64,000 nt of DNA, taken from the NCBI RefSeq assembly GCF_024211275.1, contig NZ_JAMLDX010000009.1, positions 62,001 through 126,000 on the forward strand. The letters are read 5' to 3'. A model generated the notes under the pieces. It was given only the letters and a program-made list of their open reading frames with translations. It had not been told where the DNA came from and did no database searches. How positions within the stretch are numbered: the first letter of the stretch is position 1; each line of letters begins with the position of its first letter. Positions 33,190 through 41,109 of this stretch are shown here, in pieces. The translations under genes were made by a program, and so were the position numbers. Source of the stretch: Sphingomonas tagetis (GTDB taxonomy: Bacteria > Pseudomonadota > Alphaproteobacteria > Sphingomonadales > Sphingomonadaceae).

Positions 33190-33461
33190 TTGCGCTCGAT
33201 TCCGGCAATTCCAGCCTCAGCGCCAGCATCAGCGATAGCGTCGTTGAGCTCCTCGATTGAGAGACGCGCGCCGTTAGCTTTGCCTTTCAGCATGCCGCTC
33301 AACTCTCGCCACGAGCCTTTGCCCTGGTCGGCCTTCAGTTCCGCCCGCCCATCTGGTAGCAGGTCGAGCCTGATCTTGCCGCCGGGCTGGATCCCAAGGT
33401 GCTTAAGCACGTCCTTCCGGAACGTGACCTGCCCGCGCGTTGTGACCGTCAATGTCGCCAT
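33186..33461 (-). CDS. Type II antitoxin, AbrB/MazE-like
   Basis: 91 residues. MATLTVTTRGQVTFRKDVLKHLGIQPGGKIRLDLLPDGRAELKAD is the AbrB swapped-hairpin DNA-binding domain. The C-terminus (LSIEELNDAIADAGAEAG) is the toxin-binding helix. It precedes and overlaps the PIN toxin. An inverted repeat at 33489-33506, 28 bp upstream of the ATG, is the likely operator. Confidence 0.92.
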   Translation of the reverse strand: MATLTVTTRGQVTFRKDVLKHLGIQPGGKIRLDLLPDGRAELKADQGKGSWRELSGMLKGKANGARLSIEELNDAIADAGAEAGIAGIERK

Positions 33462-33488
33462 GGTGTGTACTCCAAATCACTTAGATTG

Positions 33489-33506
33489 TAATGCTAAACT
33501 GCATTA
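33489..33506 (-). promoter_or_regulatory. Operator-like inverted repeat of the AbrB/PIN module
   Basis: TAATGC-TAAACT-GCATTA, perfect six-base arms in an AT-rich promoter stretch just upstream of the antitoxin gene. Confidence 0.6.
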
Positions 33507-33645
33507 TTTTCAAGCGGCGGTTTAACGCGTAGCCTGCGCTCGAACGAGAGAAACAATACTCAAACCATGCACTTTAGCCCGCAACTGCTGGACTAGTACC
33601 CAGCGCCGCTGAAAATCAGCGCTTAGCTACGGGCGTCGAGCGTTC

Positions 33646-33721
33646 GGGAATTGGCAGCCACCGCATGCTCCTTCCCTTCACAATCCACCCTTCCCTTCGG
33701 CGATATTCGCGCAAGATTGGC
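33646..33721. repeat. About 76-bp imperfect direct repeat, copy 2
   Basis: Begins GGGAATTGGCAGCCACCGCA and ends CGCGCAAGATTGGC, matching 32513-32590. It is a fragment of the toprim 5' end without the rest of the gene, 90 bp before the luxR start. Confidence 0.8.
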
Positions 33722-33813
33722 AGCAAATCCGCAGCGCTTAAAAGACAGAATATGTTATCTTTTTTCCGATCCTTGGAGAGGAGGCCTAGAGCGAGATCAG
33801 ACGAGGCAAACCA

Positions 33814-34563
33814 GTGCAAAAGAATCTATATAATCAAATCAATGCCTTCCTCGACGTCCGAGAGCCGGAGGAACTTCAGGAGCGTCTTGAAGCCGCTACG
33901 CGCGACCTTGGATTCGAGCATTTTGCGATGGGACATCACGTCGATTTGCGCGGTTCGCCCGAAGATGCGCTGCGTCTGACCAACTATCATCCAGATTGGA
34001 TCGAAAAATCCCTCGCCGAGCGCTACTATTCGAATGACCCGATCCATCGCGCCAGCACCCGCACCGCGACCGGCTTTTTCTGGTCGCAGGTCGAATCGAT
34101 GATCCGGCTGAGCGACCGGGACCGCAAGATCCTCGAACTCGCCAGGCAATTTGGTCTCGGGGAGGGCTTCACAGTGCCCGTCCATGTGCCCGGCGAGTAT
34201 CGCGGTACCTGCTCCTTCGGTGCCCAATCGCTCGAGCGCCTGACCCGGGACGCGCTTCCCCTGGCGACGATGATCTCGACCTATGCATTCGAAGCCGGTC
34301 GGCGCTTGCTGCGGCGTCATGGCACCGACCCACTCGCCACCGGCGTTCCTGTCCTCACCGACCGGCAGCGCGACGCGCTGGTGCTGATCGCGCGTGGTAA
34401 GGGCGATGCCGAGATCGCCGAGCTACTCGGCATCTCCCGCCCGACCGCACATGAGCATGTCGAGAACGTCCGCCGGCTTTACGGCAATGCACAGCGCCCA
34501 TTCCTGATCGTGCGGGCGCTGTTCGACGGACAGATTTCCTACGAAGAGGTCTTTCGCCGCTAG
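33814..34563 (+). CDS. LuxR-family quorum-sensing regulator
   Basis: 249 residues with a GTG start (VQKNLYNQINAFLDVREPEEL). The N-terminal autoinducer-binding domain shows the usual spaced aromatics (HFAMGHHVDLRG, YHPDWIEKSLAERYYSNDPIHRA, GFFWSQ). The C-terminal GerE/LuxR HTH is LTDRQRDALVLIARGKGDAEIAELLGISRPTAHEHVENVRRLYG at about 180-225. It would bind an acyl-homoserine lactone and regulate promoters. It is followed by luxI in the same direction, 77 bp apart. Ribosome site is weak (ACGAGGC). Confidence 0.92.
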   Translation: MQKNLYNQINAFLDVREPEELQERLEAATRDLGFEHFAMGHHVDLRGSPEDALRLTNYHPDWIEKSLAERYYSNDPIHRASTRTATGFFWSQVESMIRLSDRDRKILELARQFGLGEGFTVPVHVPGEYRGTCSFGAQSLERLTRDALPLATMISTYAFEAGRRLLRRHGTDPLATGVPVLTDRQRDALVLIARGKGDAEIAELLGISRPTAHEHVENVRRLYGNAQRPFLIVRALFDGQISYEEVFRR

Positions 34564-34571
34564 GCAACCCT

Positions 34572-34593
34572 CTACCTAGCGGGTGTCAGGCAG
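34572..34593 (+). promoter_or_regulatory. Candidate lux-box-like inverted repeat upstream of luxI
   Basis: CTACCT, ten bases, AGGCAG: five of six arm positions are complementary. It lies about 48 bp before the luxI ATG, between luxR and luxI, where a LuxR site is expected. The match is imperfect and I rate it as only suggestive. Confidence 0.35.
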
Positions 34594-34640
34594 GTCCGCA
34601 CTCGTACAACTGAGCTTCCGCCACAGCGCGGGAGCAAGAG

Positions 34641-35267
34641 ATGATCCAGATTTTCAACGGGTGCCAGCCGGCAGGCAGCTGCCCAATCCTCGACGATATG
34701 CACCGGGTGCGCAAACGCGTGTTCGTCGATATCCTCAAATGGAATGTACCGGTCATCGCCGGCCAGTATGAGCGCGACGAGTTCGATACGCGCGACGCGA
34801 CCTATCTGGTCAGCGCCGATGCGGATGGCGTCCATCTCGGTTCGTTCCGTCTGCTGCGGACCGACCGGCCACACCTGCTCGGTGACCGCTTCGCATTTCT
34901 ATGCGACGGCGCCGTGCCGGCCGGTCCCGACATCCTCGAAATCACCCGCGGCTGTCTCTCGCCCGATCTTCGTGCCGCCGAACGGCTTCGCCTTCGCAAC
35001 CGTCTGATCAGCGCCGCGATCGACTATGGGCTCGCGCATGGGATCACCGCGTTCACCTGCGTGGCGGATTCGGGGTGGCTTGGCCAGATCCTCGCCATGG
35101 GATGGGATTGCCGGCTGCTCGGCACGCCCCAGATGATCGACGGCGTTGCGACCGGCGCGGTGCAGATCCAGCTCGATGCCGACACGCCACGAATTCTCGC
35201 CGAGACGGGCACTTACAACCCGTCCGGGCTGACGATCGTCGACAAGGCGGAGGCGCTGGCAGCATGA
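34641..35267 (+). CDS. luxI: Acyl-homoserine-lactone synthase (LuxI family)
   Basis: 208 residues. It has the conserved N-terminal signature MHRVRKRVFVDILKWNVPV (Arg-x-x-x-Phe...Trp), YERDEFDTRDATYLVSAD, GSFRLLRTDRPHLLGDRF and the EITRGCLSP motif of the active site. It makes acyl-HSL from SAM and an acyl-ACP; chain length cannot be read. The upstream GGGAGCAAGAG is a suitable ribosome site. Its stop overlaps phyH by 4 bp, so both are in one transcript. Confidence 0.95.
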   Translation: MIQIFNGCQPAGSCPILDDMHRVRKRVFVDILKWNVPVIAGQYERDEFDTRDATYLVSADADGVHLGSFRLLRTDRPHLLGDRFAFLCDGAVPAGPDILEITRGCLSPDLRAAERLRLRNRLISAAIDYGLAHGITAFTCVADSGWLGQILAMGWDCRLLGTPQMIDGVATGAVQIQLDADTPRILAETGTYNPSGLTIVDKAEALAA

Positions 35268-36193
35268 ATATGGCAGCCACGGCTTCGGCCGCACCGCAAG
35301 CCGCAACTTCGGCGGCGGATATCCACCTCCAGCAGCTCCTGGACGAGGGCTATTGCATCATCCCGGAAGCGACTTCGCCTCGCGCTGTCCAGTCGCTCAG
35401 CGAAGATCTCGCGCGGCCCTTTGCCGAGACGCCCTGCTCGCAGGGACCGTTCTACGGCTCCTGGACCAAGCGCTTTCACGGGCTGCTCGGCCGGTCAGGT
35501 CATATGGACGCGTTCGTCCGCAACCCGCTCATTCTCTCGATCGTCGAGCAAATCCTGGCGCCGGGATACGAGTGCATTCAGCTCAACCTCACCCAGGCGA
35601 TCGAGATCCTGCCGGGCGGAAAGATGCAGCCGCCGCATCGCGATCAGGACATGTGGCCAGTTCGCCAGCCGGGCCTCGAATATCTGGTCAACGTGATGTG
35701 GCCGTTCACCCCATACAGCGCGGACAATGGCGCGACGATCGTCTGGCCGGGCAGCCACAAGCGGCAGGACGAGATTGTGCTCGATCCCCAAGATGCAATC
35801 GCCGCGGAGATGGCGCCGGGTGCAGCGCTTCTGTTCCTCGGATCAACGCTGCACGCTGGCGGCGCGAACCACACCGCACACTCGCGGCGCGGTATGATCG
35901 TGAGCTACAGCCTCGGCTGGCTGAAACCCTATGAGCTTCCCTGGCTCGCCTATCCCCCGGAACTGGCGCGCACATTTCCGCGGGGACTTGCCGAACTTGC
36001 GGGCTACCGTTCGCATCGTCCCAATCTCGGTACCTATGAGGGGCGTTGCGCCTCCGACCTTCTTGAGACCGGCCGGCGGCGGAAGGGCGCGGTCGACGCC
36101 CTCCGACCCGAACACGAGGCGCTGATCGAGCGCTTCTACGCCGGCGAATTCGGTTTAGGGGCGGATGGCGAAGCATCGGGCATCAGGGTCTGA
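35264..36193 (+). CDS. Phytanoyl-CoA dioxygenase (PhyH) family Fe(II)/2-oxoglutarate oxygenase
   Basis: 309 residues from ATG 35264, which overlaps the luxI stop. The iron ligands are H125-x-D127 (PPHRDQD) and the distal H197 in STLHAGGANH; the co-substrate Arg is in SRRGMIVSY. Such enzymes hydroxylate acyl-CoA or other lipophilic molecules. A PhyH gene next to luxI has been noted in sphingomonads (from memory). It may alter the acyl chain of the signal, but its substrate is unknown. Confidence 0.92.
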   Translation: MNMAATASAAPQAATSAADIHLQQLLDEGYCIIPEATSPRAVQSLSEDLARPFAETPCSQGPFYGSWTKRFHGLLGRSGHMDAFVRNPLILSIVEQILAPGYECIQLNLTQAIEILPGGKMQPPHRDQDMWPVRQPGLEYLVNVMWPFTPYSADNGATIVWPGSHKRQDEIVLDPQDAIAAEMAPGAALLFLGSTLHAGGANHTAHSRRGMIVSYSLGWLKPYELPWLAYPPELARTFPRGLAELAGYRSHRPNLGTYEGRCASDLLETGRRRKGAVDALRPEHEALIERFYAGEFGLGADGEASGIRV

Positions 36194-36195
36194 GC

Positions 36196-36549
36196 ATGCC
36201 CGAGCAACGCGGCAGCGATCTGCCGGAGATCGCGCAGCTTGCCAGAAGGATGCACCGGGTGATCGGCGGCGTCCTCGGCATGGAACTCTATTCGGCGCCC
36301 GCCTGGGACATGCTGCTCGATCTATATCTGCGGGACGAGCGCAAGCCGATCTCGCTCACCAGCCTGTGCGGGGCGTCCACGACGGCGCCTCGCACGGGTC
36401 TCAATACGATCAACCGCATGGTCGCGCGGGGCCTGCTCGTCCGTTCACCCGACCCCGATGATGGCCGACGCATCCATGTACGGCTGTCGGAAGACACGAC
36501 GGCGATGCTCGACACGTGCTTTGCCGAGCTGCGGACCCTATTGCGGTAG
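36196..36549 (+). CDS. MarR-like winged-helix regulator
   Basis: 117 residues. DMLLDLYLRDERKPISLTSLCGASTTAPRTGLNTINRMVARGLLVRSPDPDDGRRIHVRLSEDTTAML has the MarR winged helix, with the wing at SPDPDDGRRIHVRLSE. It starts 2 bp after the phyH stop and is the last gene of the luxI operon. The N-terminal dimer helix is shorter than usual. It could repress its own operon or the neighbouring FecI/receptor/lasso genes; no site is evident. Confidence 0.85.
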   Translation: MPEQRGSDLPEIAQLARRMHRVIGGVLGMELYSAPAWDMLLDLYLRDERKPISLTSLCGASTTAPRTGLNTINRMVARGLLVRSPDPDDGRRIHVRLSEDTTAMLDTCFAELRTLLR

Positions 36550-36550
36550 C

Positions 36551-36599
36551 GGCCGCAATTGCGGCCTCACATCGGCTTGCACCCCAGGCCGATGTGAGG
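36551..36599 (+). terminator. Two consecutive hairpins after the luxI operon
   Basis: GGCCGCAATTGCGGCC (36551-36566) is a perfect palindrome. It is followed by a perfect 12-bp stem CCTCACATCGGC/GCCGATGTGAGG (36565-36599) with 11-base loop. They start at the stop of the marR gene. The T-run is weak (CACAATTT), so termination is likely but may be partial. Confidence 0.65.
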
Positions 36600-36786
36600 C
36601 ACAATTTCACGACGAGACGGATTTTGCCGGCGGCCGTTCTCTGCAACTTGCCTGCCTGGCATCACGAGCGCTGAACCAGAAGGTTCGCCGCAAGCATTGG
36701 CTTCCCTGTCCGGCATCCGAGGGATGCTGCGCTCGTGTTTTCATGGTCGATCGACGATTCCAGGCGGCTGACGTCGCTTACCCCAA
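36600..36786. other. Intergenic region before the FecI gene
   Basis: About 190 bp with no gene. It should carry the promoter of the fecI-fecR-receptor-isopeptidase operon, which may be an ECF-type promoter recognised by the FecI itself; I could not identify it by reading. Confidence 0.4.
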
Positions 36787-37341
36787 GTGGCGCGTGACAT
36801 CGTGCTGGGGTCCAGCCTGCCGCGCGCAGCCGCGAGTGACGGCGCAATCTCCGACGAAAGCCGGCTTGCCGCGCTCTATCGAGACAGCGCCAGGAACCTC
36901 TCGCGCTATCTGCGCAAGCGCAATCGCGGGCGCGAGGAATGCGACGACATCGTCCATGATGCGTTCGCGCGCCTTGCCAGCAAGGGTTCGCTCGACGGGC
37001 TGCAGAACCCTGAGGCTTACCTCAAGCGGATCATCCGCAACTTGCTGATCGACCGAAGCCGGCGAGCCGCCACGCACCCGGTCACCGTGCCGCTGGAAGA
37101 AATCGAACCGGTGGTCCGTCCCGATCAGGGCGATGCGATCGAATTGGAGCAGCTCAGAATGCAGTATCGCGCCGCAGTCGATGCGCTGTCACCGCGGTTG
37201 CGGGAGGTCTTTCTGATGCACCGGGTCGACGAGCGCAGCGTCAAGGAGATTGCCGCGCAGCTCGGGATCAGTACACGGACGGTCGAATGGCATGTCGCAC
37301 AGGCAATCGTGCGGATTGGTGAGGCTCTGGACCGCAAATGA
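36787..37341 (+). CDS. ECF sigma factor, FecI-like
   Basis: 184 residues with GTG start. LAALYRDSARNLSRYLRKRNRGREECDDIVHDAFARLASKG is region 2 and EAYLKRIIRNLLIDRSRRAA its end; region 4 is VDALSPRLREVFLMHRVDERSVKEIAAQLGISTRTVEWHVAQAI. FecI-type sigma factors are activated by FecR when a TonB-dependent receptor binds its ligand. It overlaps fecR by 4 bp and starts the receptor-isopeptidase operon. The N-terminus is Ala/Ser-rich and the exact start is uncertain. Confidence 0.92.
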   Translation: MARDIVLGSSLPRAAASDGAISDESRLAALYRDSARNLSRYLRKRNRGREECDDIVHDAFARLASKGSLDGLQNPEAYLKRIIRNLLIDRSRRAATHPVTVPLEEIEPVVRPDQGDAIELEQLRMQYRAAVDALSPRLREVFLMHRVDERSVKEIAAQLGISTRTVEWHVAQAIVRIGEALDRK

Positions 37342-38405
37342 CCACCAATCCCCCACCCGGCCGCGAACGTCCCGACCAGTTGACGGAAGAAGCCGCGCTG
37401 TGGTTCGCCCGTATGCGCGGACCGGAGGCAGAGGCTCACCGGCCGCAGTTCGAGGCATGGCTCACGCGCGGCGCGCTGCACCGCGGGGCCTATAATCGCG
37501 CCGCCGAGATCTTCAGCATGGGCAAGATGCTCGAGGCGGATCACCTCGACACCGTCGCCTCGCAAGCGCCCGAATTTCTCGCGACTGAAGCGCCGGCCAA
37601 GGGCCGCCGCGTCGCGGCGTTCGCGGCAGTCGCGGCGACAGCGATGCTCGCCGGCTGGCTGATTAGCACGAGCGCCGACCTGCCTGGGCTGACGAACCCC
37701 GGTCCCGATACAAGCGCGTCAACAAGCCGCCCGGTCGCCTATGCCGCGATGGTGCTGGAAACACCTGCCGGGGAGAGCCGGGTCGAGCGCCTGATCGACG
37801 GCTCGGCGGTCACGCTCGGTCCCGCGAGCCGGCTCGAGGTGAAGTTCGGTGACGGCAAGCGCGACCTGTCGCTCATCCGCGGCCGAGCACGGTTCGAGGT
37901 GGCGCATGAAGCGCGGCCGTTCACCGTCGCCGCCGCCGGCACGCTTGTCACGGCGCGCGGCACGGTGTTTGACGTCGCGATCTCGCCACAGCGAGGCGTC
38001 ACGGTGAACCTGCTTCAGGGAAGCGTCGACGTCGTCAGTGCCGGAGGTGGCTCCAAGACCGCTCGACGCTTGACACCGGGCCAGTCGTTGATCGTCCCCG
38101 CATCGGCTGTGGGGAGTGCCACCGACACTGCGATGAGCCTCGAACAACCGGGTGCGATGGCGTCACAACCGGGCAGCGCGACACTGCGCGAATTCGAAGG
38201 CGCCCGGCTCGCCGACATTGTCGCGCAAGCCAATCGCCTCGGGCGCATTCCGATCCGCTTCTCCGATCCAGCCATCGGTGAAATTCGCGTCTCGGGCCGT
38301 TTCCAGATCAGCGACACGGACAAGCTGGCCGAGCGAAGCGCCGCGGTGTTCGACCTCAAGGTCAACCGAAGCGACCCCTCCCGCATTGTGCTGGAACCAC
38401 GCTGA
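37338..38405 (+). CDS. FecR-family anti-sigma/signal-transducing protein
   Basis: 355 residues. There is an N-terminal cytoplasmic anti-sigma part (LTEEAALWFARMRGPEAEAHRPQFEAWLTRGALHRGAYNRA), one membrane segment near residue 95-112 (VAAFAAVAATAMLAGWLIS), and a periplasmic FecR domain (ETPAGESRVERLIDGSAVTLGPASRLEVKFGDGKRDLSLIRGRARFEV). A C-terminal STN-like part follows (LREFEGARLADIVAQANRLGRIPIRFSDPAIG). It controls the FecI sigma in response to the receptor. It lies directly between the sigma and receptor genes. Confidence 0.92.
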   Translation: MTTNPPPGRERPDQLTEEAALWFARMRGPEAEAHRPQFEAWLTRGALHRGAYNRAAEIFSMGKMLEADHLDTVASQAPEFLATEAPAKGRRVAAFAAVAATAMLAGWLISTSADLPGLTNPGPDTSASTSRPVAYAAMVLETPAGESRVERLIDGSAVTLGPASRLEVKFGDGKRDLSLIRGRARFEVAHEARPFTVAAAGTLVTARGTVFDVAISPQRGVTVNLLQGSVDVVSAGGGSKTARRLTPGQSLIVPASAVGSATDTAMSLEQPGAMASQPGSATLREFEGARLADIVAQANRLGRIPIRFSDPAIGEIRVSGRFQISDTDKLAERSAAVFDLKVNRSDPSRIVLEPR

Positions 38406-38502
38406 GCAAATTTTTTGCGGGGGCCGCCCCGTAGTTGGGCACAGGCCCGCGTCCTTCCCCTGACACGCCCCGCATTGGGGCGAGAAAATCGGGGGAGTGA
38501 TG

Positions 38503-41109
38503 ATGACGAACTTCATGCTGCGGCGGCGCCTGATGACGGGGGCGGCCTATGCCCTGATCCTGACCGGCACGGTCGCGCTCGCTCAGGGCGGCCAGCGGCA
38601 GGAATTCGTGGTCCCGGCGGAGAGCCTCGCCGATGCACTGAAGGAAGTGGCACGGCAGTCCGGCCGGGAGATCGTCTTCCCGGCGGCGGCGGTGGAAGGC
38701 AAGCGCGCACCCAAGTTGCGCGGAAGCTACACGGTCGCTGAAGCCGTCCAGCTCCTGCTGCGCGGAACCGACCTCGTCGCGCGGTTCGATGATGGCGGGA
38801 TCCTGATCCAGGGGCGATCGGCGCCGTCGGGCGAAGTAGAGGCACGCCCGGCGGAGTCGACCGGCATCGTCGTCACTGGCTCGCGGATTGCGGGTCCTAC
38901 CCCGCTGTCGCCGACGATCGTGCTCAAGCAGCGCGAGATGCAGGATGCGGGCTTCTCCAATCTCGGTGACGTCATCCGGTCGATCCCGCAGAATTTCTCG
39001 GGCGGGCAGAATCCGACGGTCGCCGGGGGCGGCAATCAGGGCGGCACCAACCAGAACACCACCTCGTCTTCGACCCTCAACCTGCGTGGCCTCGGACCAG
39101 ACGCGACGCTGACTCTGCTGAACGGCCATCGCCTGCCCTATGATGCCGTCTCGCAGGGCGTTGATATCTCGGCGATTCCGCTGGTGGCGATCGATCGGAT
39201 CGAGATCGTTACCGATGGCGCCTCCGCGATCTATGGATCCGACGCGGTCGCGGGGGTCGCGAATATCATCCTGAAGCGCAGTTTTAATGGCGTGCAGGCC
39301 TCAGCCCGAGCAGGCCTATCGACCGACGGCGGCAACGAGCAGCAGCAATACTCGCTCGCAGCCGGCACCGACTGGCAAACCGGCGGCTTACTGGTGACCG
39401 GAGATTTCAGCCGCTCGACACACATTCTGGCTGGCGACCGCAAGGTCACCCGGACGCTTCATCCGCTGGCGACGCTCGTCCCAAGCCTCAAGCAATCTAC
39501 CGCGATCCTGAGCGGCTATCAGCAGTTGGGCGATGCCGTCCGCCTCGAGATCGACGCGACCTGGATGCGTCGCGAGTCGCGCCTCCAGTTGGCCTCGTCC
39601 ACCACGGCGAGCTATCTCATCAACGGCGCTGCGGCGGAGCCCAAGATCAGCAGCTTTTCGGTCTCGCCGTCCCTCGCGCTCGACATCGCGCCGGGCTGGG
39701 AGGCCTATATCGAAGGCACCTATGGCGAGAGCCGCACAAAGGTGCAGACCAATGTCTATTCGGCTGGCGCAATCGCGATCACGGCGCTTGTCGACTACAA
39801 TGACATCCTGAAGGCCGGCGAGGCGGGGATCACCGGCTCGCTGGCTTCGCTGCCCGGCGGCACGCTTCAGATCGCGCTGGGTGGCGGATATCGATCTAAT
39901 ACGCTTGATTTATTCACGCGGTCGATCACGGCGGGCACGACGCGGGTTTCCGCGGATTTCACGCGCTCACGCGCCAGCAGTTACGGATTTGCCGAGGTCC
40001 GGGCACCGATCATCGAGCCTGACAATTCGGTGCCCTTCATTCACCGGCTGACGCTCAGCGGCGCGGTTCGCTACGAGCATTACGAGTCATTCGGAGGTGT
40101 CGCGACGCCGAAGCTCGGCATCCTCTACTCGCCGGTGCGTGACATCGACCTGAAGGCCAGTTGGGGCCAGTCGTTCAAGTCGCCGACCCTGTATCAGGAG
40201 TTCCAGTACAAGTCCGTGGCGCTGCGCCTCGCGACGGCCTACGGCACCTCGGCTTTCCCGGCCGGATCGACCGTGTTGCACATGACTGGCGGCAACGCGG
40301 AAGGCCTCCAACCCGAGCGAGCCGAAAATCTCACGCTGGCGCTTGCCTGGCGGCCGAGCTTTCTGCCGGGCGCGGTGATCGAAGCCAGCTATTTCGACGT
40401 TGGCTATCGGGACCGGATCATCGCGCCGATCGCCTCGACGCTGGGGATTTTCTCCGATCCCAATTATGCGCACCTGATCACGCGTTCGCCCACGGCTGAT
40501 CAAGTTACCGCGGCGTTGGCGAATGCGCCGGCAGGGCTGTCGAACCAGGCGGGAACACCATTCGATGCAACGCGGGTCGTGGCGATCGTCGACAATCGCC
40601 AGCGCAACTCGACGCGTCAGGCGATCAAGGGCTTCGATCTCAGCGTTCGCTATGGGTTCGGGATCGGTTCGACGGGCACGCTGACCCTGCTCGGCAGCGG
40701 CAGCTACATCGAGAGTGAGCAAGTGCTGGTCGAAGGCCAGCCAACGGTTCAACTGGCTGGAACGATCTTCCGCGCGCCGCACTGGCGCGCGCGCGGCGGT
40801 CTGAGCTGGCAGGACGGCGGGCTCACTGTGACCTCCTACCTCAACTATGTGGGCGGCACGGAAGATCGCCGGGTCACACCGTTCGTCGATGTCGGATCGT
40901 TTACGACCCTCGATACGGCAATCACCTATCGGGTCGATGCCGAGGGTTCGCCTTTCCACCGGCTGGAACTCTCGCTGGCCGCGTCGAACTTGCTCAATAC
41001 GGCGCCCGACCGCATCCGGAATTCGCTCGCGACCGATCCGACCTACGACTCGACCAATTACTCGCCGGTCGGCCGGTTCTTCAGCTTCACGGTGCGCAAG
41101 CAATGGTGA
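38503..41109 (+). CDS. TonB-dependent receptor with STN signalling domain (lasso-peptide uptake candidate)
   Basis: 868 residues from ATG 38503 (6 bp after GGGGGAG); in-frame starts at 38497 and 38500 also exist. A signal peptide ends ...VALAQ. The STN domain (FVVPAESLADALKEVARQSGREIVFPAAAVEGKRAPKLRGSYTVAEAVQLLL) contacts FecR. The TonB box region is TGIVVTGSRI. The plug shows LNLRGLGPDATLTLLNGHRLPYDA and RIEIVTDGASAIYGSDAVAGVANIILK, and a beta-barrel ends in SPVGRFFSFTVRKQW, with a C-terminal aromatic. In astexin-type loci such receptors lie beside the isopeptidase gene and are thought to import the lasso peptide; here the isopeptidase gene overlaps by 7 bp. Confidence 0.93.
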   Translation: MTNFMLRRRLMTGAAYALILTGTVALAQGGQRQEFVVPAESLADALKEVARQSGREIVFPAAAVEGKRAPKLRGSYTVAEAVQLLLRGTDLVARFDDGGILIQGRSAPSGEVEARPAESTGIVVTGSRIAGPTPLSPTIVLKQREMQDAGFSNLGDVIRSIPQNFSGGQNPTVAGGGNQGGTNQNTTSSSTLNLRGLGPDATLTLLNGHRLPYDAVSQGVDISAIPLVAIDRIEIVTDGASAIYGSDAVAGVANIILKRSFNGVQASARAGLSTDGGNEQQQYSLAAGTDWQTGGLLVTGDFSRSTHILAGDRKVTRTLHPLATLVPSLKQSTAILSGYQQLGDAVRLEIDATWMRRESRLQLASSTTASYLINGAAAEPKISSFSVSPSLALDIAPGWEAYIEGTYGESRTKVQTNVYSAGAIAITALVDYNDILKAGEAGITGSLASLPGGTLQIALGGGYRSNTLDLFTRSITAGTTRVSADFTRSRASSYGFAEVRAPIIEPDNSVPFIHRLTLSGAVRYEHYESFGGVATPKLGILYSPVRDIDLKASWGQSFKSPTLYQEFQYKSVALRLATAYGTSAFPAGSTVLHMTGGNAEGLQPERAENLTLALAWRPSFLPGAVIEASYFDVGYRDRIIAPIASTLGIFSDPNYAHLITRSPTADQVTAALANAPAGLSNQAGTPFDATRVVAIVDNRQRNSTRQAIKGFDLSVRYGFGIGSTGTLTLLGSGSYIESEQVLVEGQPTVQLAGTIFRAPHWRARGGLSWQDGGLTVTSYLNYVGGTEDRRVTPFVDVGSFTTLDTAITYRVDAEGSPFHRLELSLAASNLLNTAPDRIRNSLATDPTYDSTNYSPVGRFFSFTVRKQW

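Noticed and set aside
34901..35263. N-terminal extension of the PhyH protein
   Set aside because: It overlaps luxI in another frame and is Arg/Pro rich. ATG 35264 overlapping the luxI stop is the natural start.
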